Shown in pieces: positions 22,177 through 33,180 of a stretch of 64,000 nucleotides of DNA; position 1 is the first letter of the stretch, and each line of letters begins with the position of its first letter. The notes under the pieces are model-generated. The model worked only from the letters and a program-made list of their open reading frames with translations, searched no databases and was not told where the DNA came from. Source of the DNA: Clavelina lepadiformis. Lineage: Eukaryota > Chordata > Ascidiacea > Aplousobranchia > Clavelinidae. The stretch spans positions 20,398,860-20,462,859 of the forward strand of contig NC_135244.1 in assembly GCF_947623445.1 (NCBI RefSeq). Direction: 5' to 3'. Made by a program: the position numbers and the translations under genes.

Positions 22177-23208
22177 ATGAATACTTCAACAACTCAACAC
22201 AATCAAAGTGTGACGTCATCAATGAAAACTCTGGAATCTGATTCAGACAATATAAAAAAGCAATATGTCGGTGCTTTGATTGTTGCGTGTCTGTTGGTTG
22301 TCATGGGGATTTACCTAGTTGTGTGTTTGTTGTTCTACGAGTACAGAGTTGGAATGAAAAATCGACAGATCGGACGATTAAACAGAAAAAGACAAAAACT
22401 TGTTCGAGATCGAGTCGCTGATTGGTTGAGATGGTTATGCTTGATTGCTTCCATACTGGCTTTGGTCAGATTCGGACTTGAACTTGTTGAGATCGAACTT
22501 GGTCAAAGTTCATCAACGATTTGCAATCCTATCAGGAAATCCAAGGGTGTGCTTATTTGTGCAGTTTTCACGTGTCTATATCTTGTGCTCTGGTTACGAC
22601 AACGTAAGTTCTACAAAACACCGGCTATGTTACATCTGAGCAACAAAATCATCCGATTTTTCAGTAGATCTGTGATCATTATAATGGCAATCGCAAGTGT
22701 CTTGACCATATCACTTTATGTGTTCAGCAGAGGATATCAAAGTTCCGGTCGTGGTTGTCGGTTGGAATGGAGCAGCATCTGGACCAAGCTGCCAGTTCTT
22801 CTTCAATTCATCTTCACTACTTTGTTCCAAGTCATCTTGCTCGGTCTGTTTATCTACCCGCTCCAAAAACACCGGGTGGCGATGAAGAGCGTAGTTTCAA
22901 GCGGTCCAAATAAGGAGATCGATGTCATAAAACGGGTAACTATAGCAACGTTGGTTGCTATGGTTACTGACGGAGTTGCCGGACTGATAGCTTTGTTTGC
23001 CTTCGCAAACTCGTTTGAAGTTCTCGACCATCTTGTTTATGACGTAGACATGCTGGTGAATTTGTTGGCGATCATCTGTTCTTTCGCAGACTGGCGAACA
23101 CAAATGGCGCCCTTCCTGGTCAAACAAGAGAAGATCGTGGGAACAGTGAAGCGGAAGTTGATCGAAAGCCAAACTAGCAGGGTCACTAGCGTCAGCAATG
23201 ACGTATGA
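22177..23208 (+). CDS. Seven-helix receptor-like protein, array copy 6
   Basis: Intact 343-residue frame, start MNTSTTQHNQSVTSS (sequon NQS), ending SVSNDV. Helices at about 30-54, 82-107, 122-142, 163-183, 207-229, 252-279 and 284-303. The Cys of STICNPIRKSK and GRGCRLEW are kept, with WLRQRKFYKTPAM after helix 3 and SFADWRTQMAPF after helix 7. Sister of copy 7. Oddity: the leader gtacattgtttagcgtcata before ATG matches the last 20 bases of the copy 7 leader, but it is joined almost directly to the TATA box. The first exon, intron and acceptor present in copy 7 are absent, so this gene is intronless. A poly(A) signal AATAAA may be at 23698-23703. Confidence 0.9.
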   Translation: MNTSTTQHNQSVTSSMKTLESDSDNIKKQYVGALIVACLLVVMGIYLVVCLLFYEYRVGMKNRQIGRLNRKRQKLVRDRVADWLRWLCLIASILALVRFGLELVEIELGQSSSTICNPIRKSKGVLICAVFTCLYLVLWLRQRKFYKTPAMLHLSNKIIRFFSRSVIIIMAIASVLTISLYVFSRGYQSSGRGCRLEWSSIWTKLPVLLQFIFTTLFQVILLGLFIYPLQKHRVAMKSVVSSGPNKEIDVIKRVTIATLVAMVTDGVAGLIALFAFANSFEVLDHLVYDVDMLVNLLAIICSFADWRTQMAPFLVKQEKIVGTVKRKLIESQTSRVTSVSNDV

Positions 23209-25027
23209 TTATTATCACGTAATTACATAGAACCATGGCAAGCTGCCGTTTGCTCCTCGACCCGGGTATAAGGAATCACTTCAATGTATATGGCCATTGG
23301 TCAATGATTCAATAATTGTGAAGCGTGTTAGTGTTATGTTGTGTGATAGATTTATCCTATTATACTGTAAGCCACCGGGTTGTTTTATCAGAATTCCCGG
23401 TCTTAATTCCATGAGTATGAGCAGATTGTTAGTTTCTATAAACCTTATAACGACCTTCCCTCTTCCAAAACTTGTCCATAATTAACTTAGTTTGAGAAAA
23501 ATTAAATAACTTTGGAAGCTCGACAAATTAAACCATCAGTAGGAAGACATTTTTTATACAGATTTTTAAATGTTTACATCAACGTTTCGCTGTTTGTTCA
23601 GTCAATTCGTCTTTCGGTTGACATTTGTTTAAACGCTGTAAATTACAATTCAAATGTTGTTTGAATTTAAGTGTTTCTAATTTTTAAATTCTCTTCTAAT
23701 AAAGATTAATGCTATTGATTGTATATGTAAGTGACTTTATTCTTTATTGTTTAATAAAAACAGAAATTTACAGTTAAGATTTCTTACACGCTGTCTCATC
23801 ACGTTTTTACTTGTTTGATTTTAATTCATGTAGAACAACACCATTTTTATTTGGCAAGTCAATCGGAATAAAACAGAAAAATAGAACTAATTTATTTGTT
23901 TTGAAAAAATTCCATATCATACATATGCAACGGAAAACTTGCTTCCGTCCCGCCAGGTTTTTATCTCAGTTCACGGTAAACCACCGAACTAAGGTAAAGA
24001 CTAGATTGTCGCTGGTGACAATCTTTTATTTAAAATGAACCTTGCGTAACACTGTTACCGTACAGTGTAACACCTTGCGTAGCACCGGTATCGTACAGCA
24101 GCCTTGACTCAACTTCATCTACGTCTGAGCACTTCGCATCAGTCTGGTGTCGCAGTGCACGCACCCACTAGATTAACACTGCCGTAAACGGTGCTTTGTG
24201 TATTGTGACTGGATGCCTACATCCCAGGACCCAGACCATTGAAGCACATCCTATTCTTGCGAATATACAATTGTTAATTGATTTTTCCCTTAGTGAGCTG
24301 CTCTTTCCTTTGTTCGCGGAGCAAAAAAAATTCCAACTGCTGCACTAAAAACTATCTACGCCAGAAAATATGTAAGCAGAAGCACCACAAAACGCTGATA
24401 TGCTTTGGCCGCACTGTTTGCTAGAACACGTCGAGAACTTAAAACATCAACGTGGCCCCTTGGACGGATTATTAAATGTTCTTAAATGGCCTATAAGGAG
24501 CGGCAGGAAAACCTTGCTTGACTTTGTTATTCTATCCCGACTATTCCAACCAAACCGAACTTCGCTACCAAGGATAGCTTGAGTTCAGCTCAATGACCCA
24601 TACGCACACCGGTGCGAGTTCAGCTCAATGATCCATACGCACACCGGCCGATTCCGCTCAGCCCGTTACAAATGACAGGGCAAGTGGCACACTTTGTTTC
24701 TTGTGTGTGGAAGCGAGAGCCGCAGACCAAAACATATTTGACTGCTTTCTCCCTTGTTTCTCGCGGGAAGCACACGGCATCACGAGATGGATGACAACAA
24801 TACGTAGTGACAGCTTAATTCCTGCGCCGACAGGAAGCTGCGTGGCCAGGGCGCCATCAAATGCAAAAGTGGACAACTCGCTTTCATTCAAACTTGATGG
24901 TCCGCCATGTACAAGCGATCTTAGTATTCACCACTCGCCATTCGTTGTGTTAAAGTGAAAAGTAAATGAAAGAAATGCTATGGAAAGTGAACTGCACTAG
25001 ATTATGCCGTAGAGTTATAGTATGTTT
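23209..25027. other. 3' flank of copy 6 and spacer
   Basis: Likely 3' UTR to about 23710. From about 24040 to 24960 the DNA is less AT-rich than its surroundings, with imperfect repeats (ttgcgtaacactg / ttgcgtagcaccgg near 24045-24090) and the 35-bp pair at 24581. No gene recognised there, though the change in composition suggests inserted DNA. Confidence 0.4.
24581..24648 (+). repeat. Two tandem copies of a 35-bp unit
   Basis: gagttcagctcaatgaccca plus tacgcacaccgg repeats at 24616 with one early mismatch (acc to atc). Confidence 0.9.
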
Positions 25028-25970
25028 AATTTACGACTTTCAATCCAATGCTGAAAGGTAAATAATCACCACATTGAAAGAATAAAGCAATAGAGAAAAA
25101 CAAGAAACACTTTACCAGTCTCATTTTGCAATTCCAGTCGGGACAGGAAAGATAGATTCGCGACATTCTGATGATGTCGTTTATAAAATAGAGCTTTGGT
25201 CATATGCAATCATTGTCACTGTTCAGAAGAAAATGAAATGAAAATGAAAGTCTGTATAACATACTACAACAACTAAGATGCAAGTATAAACATTTCAAAA
25301 CACGTATAGTCGTAGATGCCGTCAGCTTAACTTTCTTAAACAAACGTCATAAAAGTGACTTATATGGACGAATATTTGTTGTTGGATTCGCGTGATAATC
25401 ATCACGGAATCATATAGGAATGAGTCATGTACAGGCTATGTCACAGCAGATCAGTAATATTAAACGTAGTGTGGATTGGAATTTTTCATATCTGATAGTA
25501 GCATATTAGACCTGACAACATAGTTAAAACTTACTTTGAACGAAAGTCCAGATGTGTGAGTTTGTTTAGATTGATTGATATGTCTTTGCACTTTAAAAAG
25601 CGAGATCAGATTAATTTACAACGAAGATCAACAGAAGCTGTAAAAAGCACGATTTTCAACAATGAAAAATTTAGAAAACTGTGTAAATTACAGGATATAT
25701 ACTAATATTATTTACAGAGTGTTGTTTAGACATTTTTAAACATCTATCTAAAATATTGCGTCTATATTTGTAGTTACACTTAACATGTATTTCTTAGATG
25801 ATAATGCAATTGCTTATCGATATTGCACTATACAGTCTATAATATTCTATACTAACGATGGATATTCTATCTTTGGGAAGAGCCTTGGGCAGATCTCAAA
25901 CAACAAGCATGTTGGCAACATTTAGCGGAATGTTATGATCACAACATAACATTACTTGTATATAAGGCTG
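25028..25970 (+). repeat. Upstream block of copy 7 (partner 21180-22145)
   Basis: Same order of sequence as upstream of copy 6, with scattered substitutions and small indels. Confidence 0.9.
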
Positions 25971-25972
25971 AC
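25908..25972 (+). promoter_or_regulatory. Promoter module and TATA box of copy 7
   Basis: caagcatgttggcaacattt plus agcggaatgttatgatcaca, then TATATAA at 25959-25965. The following accttaaacgttatgcaag resembles the run after the copy 9 TATA box (ggaattaaacgttatgtttt), so a first exon probably starts here. The acceptor of the coding exon is at 26289-26290. Confidence 0.6.
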
Positions 25973-26335
25973 CTTAAACGTTATGCAAGAAGTAAACTTT
26001 CTTTGTTACGTATTCAACTACAAAACAGATCTATGTTTAGTTAGGTAGTGACATACCGGATATTTTGGTTTAATACATATTGTTACAAACATTTAATGAT
26101 TTAACTTTACTAAAAGTAAAACGCTGAAAATTTATTGAAAATTGTCCTGTGCAAGATGTGGAAGTGAAAGTGGTTTTAATACAAAAGGTCTGTCGTTATG
26201 TCTTGGGCTATATTTATCAGCGTTGGATTGTTTTTAACCACAATTTCCTTCACACAAAAGGCCTCGAAACAAAGCAATTTCTTTTTTCAGACGTAATTTA
26301 CTTCTTAAGCGACTTGTACATCGTTTAGCGCCATA

Positions 26336-27376
26336 ATGGAAACTTCAACAACTCAACACAATCAAAATGTGACGTCATCAATGACAACGCACGAATCTGA
26401 TTCAAACACTATAAAAAAGCAATATGTGGGTGCTTTGATTGTGGCGTGTCTGTTGGTTGTCATGGGGATTTACCTGGTTGTGTGTTTGTTGTTTTATGAA
26501 TATCGAGTTAGAATGAAAAATCGACAGAACGGACAATTAAACAGACAAAGGATAAACCTTATTCACGATCGAGTCGCTGATTGGATGAAATGGTTGTGCT
26601 TGATTGCTTCCATTCTAGCTTTGGTCAGATTCGGACTTGAACTTGTTGAGATCGAACTTGGTCAAAGTTCATCAACGATTTGCGATCCTATCAGAAAATC
26701 CAAGGGTGTGCTTCAATGTGCAGTTATCACGTGTCTATATCTTGTGCTCTGGTTACGACAACGTAAGTTCTACAGAACACCGGCTATGTTACATCTGAGC
26801 AACAAAATCATCCGATTTTTCAGTAGATCTGTGGTCATTATAATGGCAATCGCAAGTGTCTTGACCATATCACTTTATGTGGGCAGCAGAAGATATCAAA
26901 GTTCCGGTCGTGGTTGTATCGTGCAATGGAGCAGCATTCGGACCAAAGTGCGAGAGCTTCCAGGTCTTCTACAATTCATCTTCACTGCTTTGTTCCAAGT
27001 CATCTTGCTCGGTCTGTTTATTTACCCGCTCCAAAAACACCGGATGGCGATGAAGAGCGTAGTTTCAAGCGGTCCAAATAAGGAGATCGAAGTCATAAAA
27101 CGGGTAACTATAGCAACAGTTGTTGCCATGGTTACTGACGGGGTCACCGGATTTATCGCTTTGTTTGCTTTTGCAAACTCATTAAATGTTTTCGACCATC
27201 TTGTGTATGATGTAGACATGTTGGTCAATTTATTGGCGGTAATCTGTTCCTTTGCAGACTGGCAAACACGGATAGCGCCCTTCCTGGTCATGCAGGACAA
27301 GATCGTGGGAACAGTGAAGCGGAAGTCAAACGATAACCGAAGTACCGGAGTCACTAGCGTCAGCAATGACGTATGA
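26336..27376 (+). CDS. Seven-helix receptor-like protein, array copy 7
   Basis: Intact 346-residue frame, METSTTQHNQNVTSS start, 45 nt after a strong acceptor (cttttttcag). The sequon is N11-V-T. Helices at about 30-54, 82-107, 122-142, 163-183, 210-232, 255-282 and 287-306. Cys116 (STICDPIRKSK) and Cys194 (GRGCIVQW) are the candidate disulfide pair. Loop 4-5 has three extra residues (RTKVRELPG) relative to other copies. SFADWQTRIAPF follows helix 7 and the end is SVSNDV. No DRY after helix 3 (WLRQRKFY instead), no CWxP in helix 6, no NPxxY in helix 7. Sister of copy 6. Surface receptor by topology; ligand unknown. Confidence 0.9.
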   Translation: METSTTQHNQNVTSSMTTHESDSNTIKKQYVGALIVACLLVVMGIYLVVCLLFYEYRVRMKNRQNGQLNRQRINLIHDRVADWMKWLCLIASILALVRFGLELVEIELGQSSSTICDPIRKSKGVLQCAVITCLYLVLWLRQRKFYRTPAMLHLSNKIIRFFSRSVVIIMAIASVLTISLYVGSRRYQSSGRGCIVQWSSIRTKVRELPGLLQFIFTALFQVILLGLFIYPLQKHRMAMKSVVSSGPNKEIEVIKRVTIATVVAMVTDGVTGFIALFAFANSLNVFDHLVYDVDMLVNLLAVICSFADWQTRIAPFLVMQDKIVGTVKRKSNDNRSTGVTSVSNDV

Positions 27377-30243
27377 ACTTTAACGCATAATTGAAGAAAA
27401 AGTGACAAGTTGAATTTGCTTCTCGATCCGTGTATAGGAGCTTACTTCAAACTACATTGTCAATAGCAAAAATGAAATAATTGAAAAATTTGTGTGTTAA
27501 ATTGATCGCATACTCTAAGCGAGCATGCAGTTCCGAACAATGTCTACATGGACCACCAGTAGTCAAGAGAGAAATTCAAGTAGTCCACAGAGCTGTCAAG
27601 AATTTTCGAATTTCAAAAAAATACTTGTCTCAGTCACAATCAACATAAAACTGTTTAACTGAAGACAGCAGTGAAATGGTAGGCAATATGATCTTGTTTC
27701 TTTCCCACAAGTGTTTGGTGGATAAAAAGCACGTTGAAAGAACATGTTATTTTCGTAATCCAGAAACAATTCATCATCGTCAGAAGTTAATGCGGTTTTT
27801 TTTATGAACCTCAAGAATGAATTAAGGTGGAAATTTATTTAGACCACTTAAGATTCAGTTGCTTTAAATAAACAAATTCAAATAGAAATCTTCGCAACTT
27901 TTATCAAGGTAGGTTAAAAATCCTATTTATTTTCATCCGACAAAACAACCTATTCAACTAGCAAAAGCTCGTTTAGTGTAATAAAAATCATAAGTTTACC
28001 TGAAACGTGCTTTTCGGTCACTGCACATTGTATTATTTTTGAATAAGGGATATGGCAGCCACAACATAAATAAACACAATTATATAGCAAACATTTGACC
28101 GTTTTTGTATTCAAACATTCTCAATGCTAAAAAAATAGCCCTGGTGTTAAATGCAAAAGGGCTATGGCATCATATAACTGCACTTAGACCATGTGCACAT
28201 CGATAACATAATTTGGGCAATACGTCTCAAAAGGTGAAACAAGTACAAAAGGTAATTGCCAACTCATTTTGCAGATTTTACGTTTATGACATCGTAAATA
28301 CGAAAAAGTCTCGATTGGTCTGATTACGAAGTCCTAAGTTGTACAACTTCGACCGGGTCGAAACTGGTTTAGCAAATCAAACTGTTGCAATCAGCACAAA
28401 AAAGCGGGGATTTTAATTAACAGACTTCATTTACACAAACAGAAAAACAAAAACGGACTTGTTTTCGGCATGTCTATTGTCTTTTTCTTCAGAGTTGTAT
28501 AAAGTTTTCGACTTTGTGATTTATAATCTTAAGCCACTAAAAACAAACGAAATACGTCTTGACGCTTTTATTAACAATATAGTGGCACGGCAAATGCGGA
28601 TAATGTTGTAGCTTGACAATGCGGTTATATTCGAGTGATAGACGTTTTAGTTACAAAAATAATCTTTATAGGTCTAGTGTTAGTTTAGTAACACATTGTA
28701 AGACAAAAACGCCGACAGAGAGTTCATTAAAAAAGATGATGGATTTTGAAAGGTTTGTTCCGTAAGTGTGGAGGACAGTGGATTGAGCTGTTTAATTAAA
28801 AAGAGTTTGATTTTTGTTTTCACAAACGCTTTTGACGATTTAAGTATGTTAAAATTATGTGCGGTAGATGTTGTCTTACTACACCCTACTGGTCAGTTTT
28901 TAAACCTGATCTTTGCCGACAGATTTGTTGTGCCCCTTTTTGGATTGTGTGTCATATATTTCTATTTTTTTATAAATGACGAGGTATTTTACGAATGTAA
29001 GTAATGCCGGTGTCAAACTGACATGTAAAATGCTGGACCAATTTCAACAGAAACCGTAAACTGGAGATTTGTAGCAGATGTAATTGGCAAGTTTTTAAAA
29101 GAAGTAAAGAAACATTATAAATCAAATTTAAATTTGTCTTTGTAATAAATATTAGGACTATATTTATTAAAGAAGAGGAAATAACTGTTGTTGCCTAAAC
29201 AGCATTTTGATTAAAACAATTTTTTCATTGGTTTCCTTCGTGCTGATAAGTTAACTTTGTTGGTTTTTTTTGATAGATTTTGTACAATTCCATCGACGTA
29301 AAAATCATGAGATAATTGTCAAGATAAAAACGAATTTCTAAGTTTGCTTATTTCTAGATATAAATATTGGGATGTGGTCAAATTGTTCAGGTTCTGTTGA
29401 CCAAGCTTGAAGTAAAGATTTTTTTTCTTTTGGTGGATGTGGTTGCATTATAACTTGGCAACACTCCATCCAGTGTATCATGATTTTCAGAATACCTTGG
29501 AATCATGCGTAGTGCCGGTAAACCTACCTTCTCAGTTAAAGTTAGACTATAAACGTTTTAATTAATTCGAAGAGCTATATTTACGTCTACACTTGCGTTT
29601 GATATTTTATTATCAACACAATACTGATGTTAAAGAAAAATGTTAAAATTACTGAAATAAGATATTCTTTCTTTATTATACTTGAAACTTTATTGGCTTC
29701 TGTATAGTAGGAACGTAAATGCGACCGTTCTATAGAAAACGCAACAGTTTGTTTTACACAAACAATGCCAGCGATCGGCGGTAACTGCATTATAGAATGG
29801 AAGACAATTAAAAGGTTAAAGGTTAAAAGGCTAACTAAAAACCGTGCGATAAGTGAGCAAGAAATAAAACAGCAGTATAGAAACTTAAGCGGCTAACAGC
29901 TTTTTCGTCTCTAATTAAAGAAGGCAATTTACATGCTTACATTTTAATGCGGACAAGTTACCGTTGTCAAGGAAAAAGAGAGAAAAAGTTAGCCTACAAG
30001 ATACTACCTGACGATGGTCACCTATTTTGTGATTGTTGACATGTTCAAAGTATGATATATGTTGATAATATTTAGGTTGTTGCGATGACGTGAATTTGTT
30101 GCCGCGTGTGCGTGATACAAAAAAACTCTATTACTCTAAAATGCTTAACATAATAATTACTGTGTATGCATATCAGTATTGAATTGTTTTTAACTACAGT
30201 TATCTTCAAGCATAAAGTTTTGAAACAAAACGGCTTTCTCGTC
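27377..30243. other. 3' flank of copy 7 and upstream region of copy 8
   Basis: The first 150 bases carry the shared 3' block (ttcaaactacattgtcaata at about 27450). The rest is AT-rich and I see no gene. From about 30170 (attgaattgtttttaactac) it resembles the intron end of copy 7 (attgtttttaaccacaattt) and runs to the acceptor ctcgtcag at 30244-30245. Confidence 0.5.
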
Positions 30244-30289
30244 AGATGTAAGTAACGTTTAAAGCAATTTTGCTCTGTTGAACTGCATA

Positions 30290-31342
30290 ATGGAAACTTC
30301 AACAGCTCAACAAAATCAAACTATCACACCGTCAATGTCGACATCAGAGCTCGATGACGGCATGATGGAAGTGAGCCAATATGTCGTTGCTTTGGTAGTC
30401 ACGTGCTGGCTGGTTGCTATAGGAATCTACTTAGTCGTATGTTTGTTGTTTTATGAGGTTCAAGTTGGTGCACAAATTCGTGAAATCAGACAACTAAACA
30501 AACAAAGGCACAATGTGACGCAACAGCGGGTCGCTGATTGGATGAGTTGGTTATGCTTGATTGCATCCATACTAGCTTTGGTCAGATTCGGACTAGAACT
30601 GGTTGAGATCGTACTTGGTCAAAGTTCATCAACAATTTGCGATCCTATTAGGAAATGTAAAGCTGTGCTTCAGTGGACAGTGATCACGTGTCTGCATGTT
30701 GTGCTCTGGCTACGACAACGTGTATTTTACAAAATGCCAGCGCTTTTTCATCTAAGCAACGCAGTTATTCGACTAATAAGCAAGACTGTGGTTCTCATAA
30801 TGGCAGTCGCAAATGTGTTCTCCATGCTGCTCTATGTCGCCACCAGACAATATCAAAACTCTGGTCGTGGTTGCCAACTAAGTTGGACCAGCATTTGGAC
30901 CAAGCTGCCATGTATTGTTCAATTTATCTTCACTACTTTGTTCCAAGTCATCTTGCTCGGTCTGCTCGTATACCCACTCTATAAACACTGGATGGCGACG
31001 AAGAGGGTAGTTTCAAACAGTCTAAATAAGGAGGTCGAACTCATAAAGCGGGTAACTATAGCAACACTGGTTACTATGGTTTTAGATATAGCTGCTGGAC
31101 TGCTCGTTTTGCACACGTTTGATCAAGCTTATGAAATTCTGTATGATTTGGTTTATGACATCGACTTGTTAATCAATCTGTTGGCGGTCATCTGTACCTT
31201 AGCGGACCGGCGAACACGGATGGCGCCCTTCCTAGTTAGACAGAGCAAGATCGTGGAAACAACAAGGCGGAAGTACGATAATAGCCAGAGAAGCAGAGTA
31301 ATGAGTCTCAGCAATGACGTATGGTCACCATCACGTAATTAA
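30290..31342 (+). CDS. Seven-helix receptor-like protein, array copy 8
   Basis: Intact 350-residue frame, METSTAQQNQTITPS start (sequon NQT), 44 nt after the acceptor at 30244-30245. The upstream in-frame TTG at 30278 is not a start. Most diverged of the plus-strand members: the loop after helix 1 reads VQVGAQIREIRQLNKQRHNV, helix 2 begins WMSWLC, and loop 2 reads WLRQRVFYKMPALFHLSN. The Cys of STICDPIRKCK and GRGCQLSW are kept, with LLGLLVYPLYKHW, then TLADRRTRMAPF in place of SFADWRTR. The tail runs on past SLSNDV to WSPSRN. It has lost the TGACGTCA word near the start. ATTAAA at 31493-31498 may serve as poly(A) signal. Confidence 0.9.
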   Translation: METSTAQQNQTITPSMSTSELDDGMMEVSQYVVALVVTCWLVAIGIYLVVCLLFYEVQVGAQIREIRQLNKQRHNVTQQRVADWMSWLCLIASILALVRFGLELVEIVLGQSSSTICDPIRKCKAVLQWTVITCLHVVLWLRQRVFYKMPALFHLSNAVIRLISKTVVLIMAVANVFSMLLYVATRQYQNSGRGCQLSWTSIWTKLPCIVQFIFTTLFQVILLGLLVYPLYKHWMATKRVVSNSLNKEVELIKRVTIATLVTMVLDIAAGLLVLHTFDQAYEILYDLVYDIDLLINLLAVICTLADRRTRMAPFLVRQSKIVETTRRKYDNSQRSRVMSLSNDVWSPSRN

Positions 31343-32349
31343 AGAAATGACAAGTTTGATTTCTTTTTCAACTCATAGACGATTAGTCGACTTTAAGCTA
31401 TAGCAGGGTCGATGTAGGACATCAAACAACTAAGAAACTTGTCTGTTACATTGAGCATATACTCTAAGGCTCTAAGCAAACGGGACGTTTTAATTAAAAA
31501 TCCGGTCTTATTTCCATAAGTGGATAAGTGGTTTAATACCCCAAAGACTTTCCTTAAAAGTTGTACACCTGTAGGATAAATAGGTTAAGGATGAAAATCA
31601 AAATTCTACCTAAAAAGTTTGGATTGAATATTTAAATATGTTCCGTAATGTTATTTGTTTCTATCTTGTGTTCAAGTATGTTTAAAACTACTTTTTGTCA
31701 TGTCCGAAGCTCTATCCACGAAAGATTCACAGACTGTGTAACTGGATTTCGCTGTTGGTTTAGATTCCAATACAAGCAAACGTTAATCAAGAGAGATTTA
31801 TAGGCGTTGTCCCTTACTTTCCTAACCTAACGTGTTTCCCCTAACGTGTTTAAAATGTTTTTTTAATAATGGAAAACAACTGACCCATATCTCAATCATA
31901 TTCTATTTCATCGTATTGTAGCGTATCTGTATATGACGCAAATGACGTAATATTGAGTGTACTTTATTCCGTGAGAATAACACAGAAAAAATATTATCAT
32001 ATGCGTTTTAAGAGGTTTAAGGACATGCCCAATAAATTTCATTTTTGTCATTTATCAAACTGTTTATTTTAACCTAAAAGTAGTGAAGATGGCTTCTTAT
32101 ACCAAACGACTGAAATACCATCCCGACATCGTCAACACAATAATAACAGTTAATGGCGTATATAGAGGAAAATGAGACATAGGACTTAAGCTATAGAATG
32201 AACTTGCCTACGTTTTAAGCAAAAAAGTTTACGTTACACGGACACCAACGGGCCGGGATAACTAAGGTACCAAATATTTTGGAGAAGAATGCATAAAAAC
32301 AACATTCCTTAATTAATTGCGCGTTAAATTCGAAACTATTAGCTTAATA
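31343..32349. other. 3' flank of copy 8 and spacer
   Basis: Likely 3' UTR to about 31510, then AT-rich DNA without recognisable features. Confidence 0.4.
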
Positions 32350-32357
32350 CGTGTAAC

Positions 32358-32530
32358 CAGTGTTTTTTTAAGGTGTTTTGGGGGACCGAAGCGGTCCCCC
32401 AAATTTCTACAGCGGTTTCCCAAAATTTGGACTTTAAGCAAATATGGCTATTTTTTGGTATTTAAATGAAACACTTGCGGTCTCTTAAAACTACTTAGCG
32501 GTCTCCCAAACCAAACCTTAAAAAAAACCT
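32358..32530. mobile_element. hAT-like MITE, 173 bp
   Basis: Ends cagtgtttttttaagg and ccttaaaaaaaacctg are imperfect inverted repeats that continue inward (gggggaccg / cggtctccc). Exact 8-bp duplication cgtgtaac at 32350-32357 and 32531-32538. No coding capacity. Confidence 0.85.
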
Positions 32531-32538
32531 GCGTGTAA

Positions 32539-33107
32539 CCACACGCAAAGTTGATAATAGCAGGACCAAGACCTTAGCATAATTGAGAAATTTCAGTTAC
32601 GTAAGTAAAATGCAATAAAAGTTACGTAATTTTTATGCATGAGATTGAGAACTAAAAAAGTCACTTCCTGTGTAAGCTGCCTTGTAAGCCTCATCAATAT
32701 TCCGATATTATTTTTGACCTAGCAAAGCATTTTGCGTAGTGTATTTCATATAATAAAAATCCGGATTGCGAATGCGTGGTGATTTGACATTCCGGCTCAA
32801 TGAGATGCTACATCTGAGCAAAGACGAAACCAGGTCATTAAACGCAAGTTGCACATCAAGTCAAGTTATTTAATTTTTAAAACTCAATTAGTCAATTGAT
32901 ATTCGAAACCAAGCCAAACAGAAAGCAAAAAAAACATTTATATAAACCACAAACGTTTAGGTTTGTTACAAAGTTTGTTCCACCTGGTAGCATTGTACGC
33001 GTTGGTTGACATTTAAAACCATTTCAAGTTACTCGTCTTCAATTGAGTCGCGTCAAGTTACGTTTTTGGAATAAGTTACTCAAGTTGAGTAATTGCGACT
33101 CTGTATC
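32539..33107. other. Spacer
   Basis: No gene. A run gctacatctgagcaaa near 32810 may be another tiny relic of the receptor sequence gttacatctgagcaac, but it is too short to be sure. Confidence 0.35.
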
Positions 33108-33180
33108 TGAGTAACAAAATTATTCTATCTTCAGGTTTATGGTCGTTACGATGGCAAGCATTGACAGCAAGAAGATTCCT
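33108..33180 (+). pseudogene. Short relic of a receptor gene (loop 2 to helix 4)
   Basis: tctgagtaacaaaattattc is almost the same as the codons for HLSNKII in the intact copies, and the following ttatggtcgttacgatggca with gcattgaca matches the start of helix 4 with small gaps. No other part of the gene is present. It lies about 400 bases before the copy 9 promoter. Confidence 0.65.
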
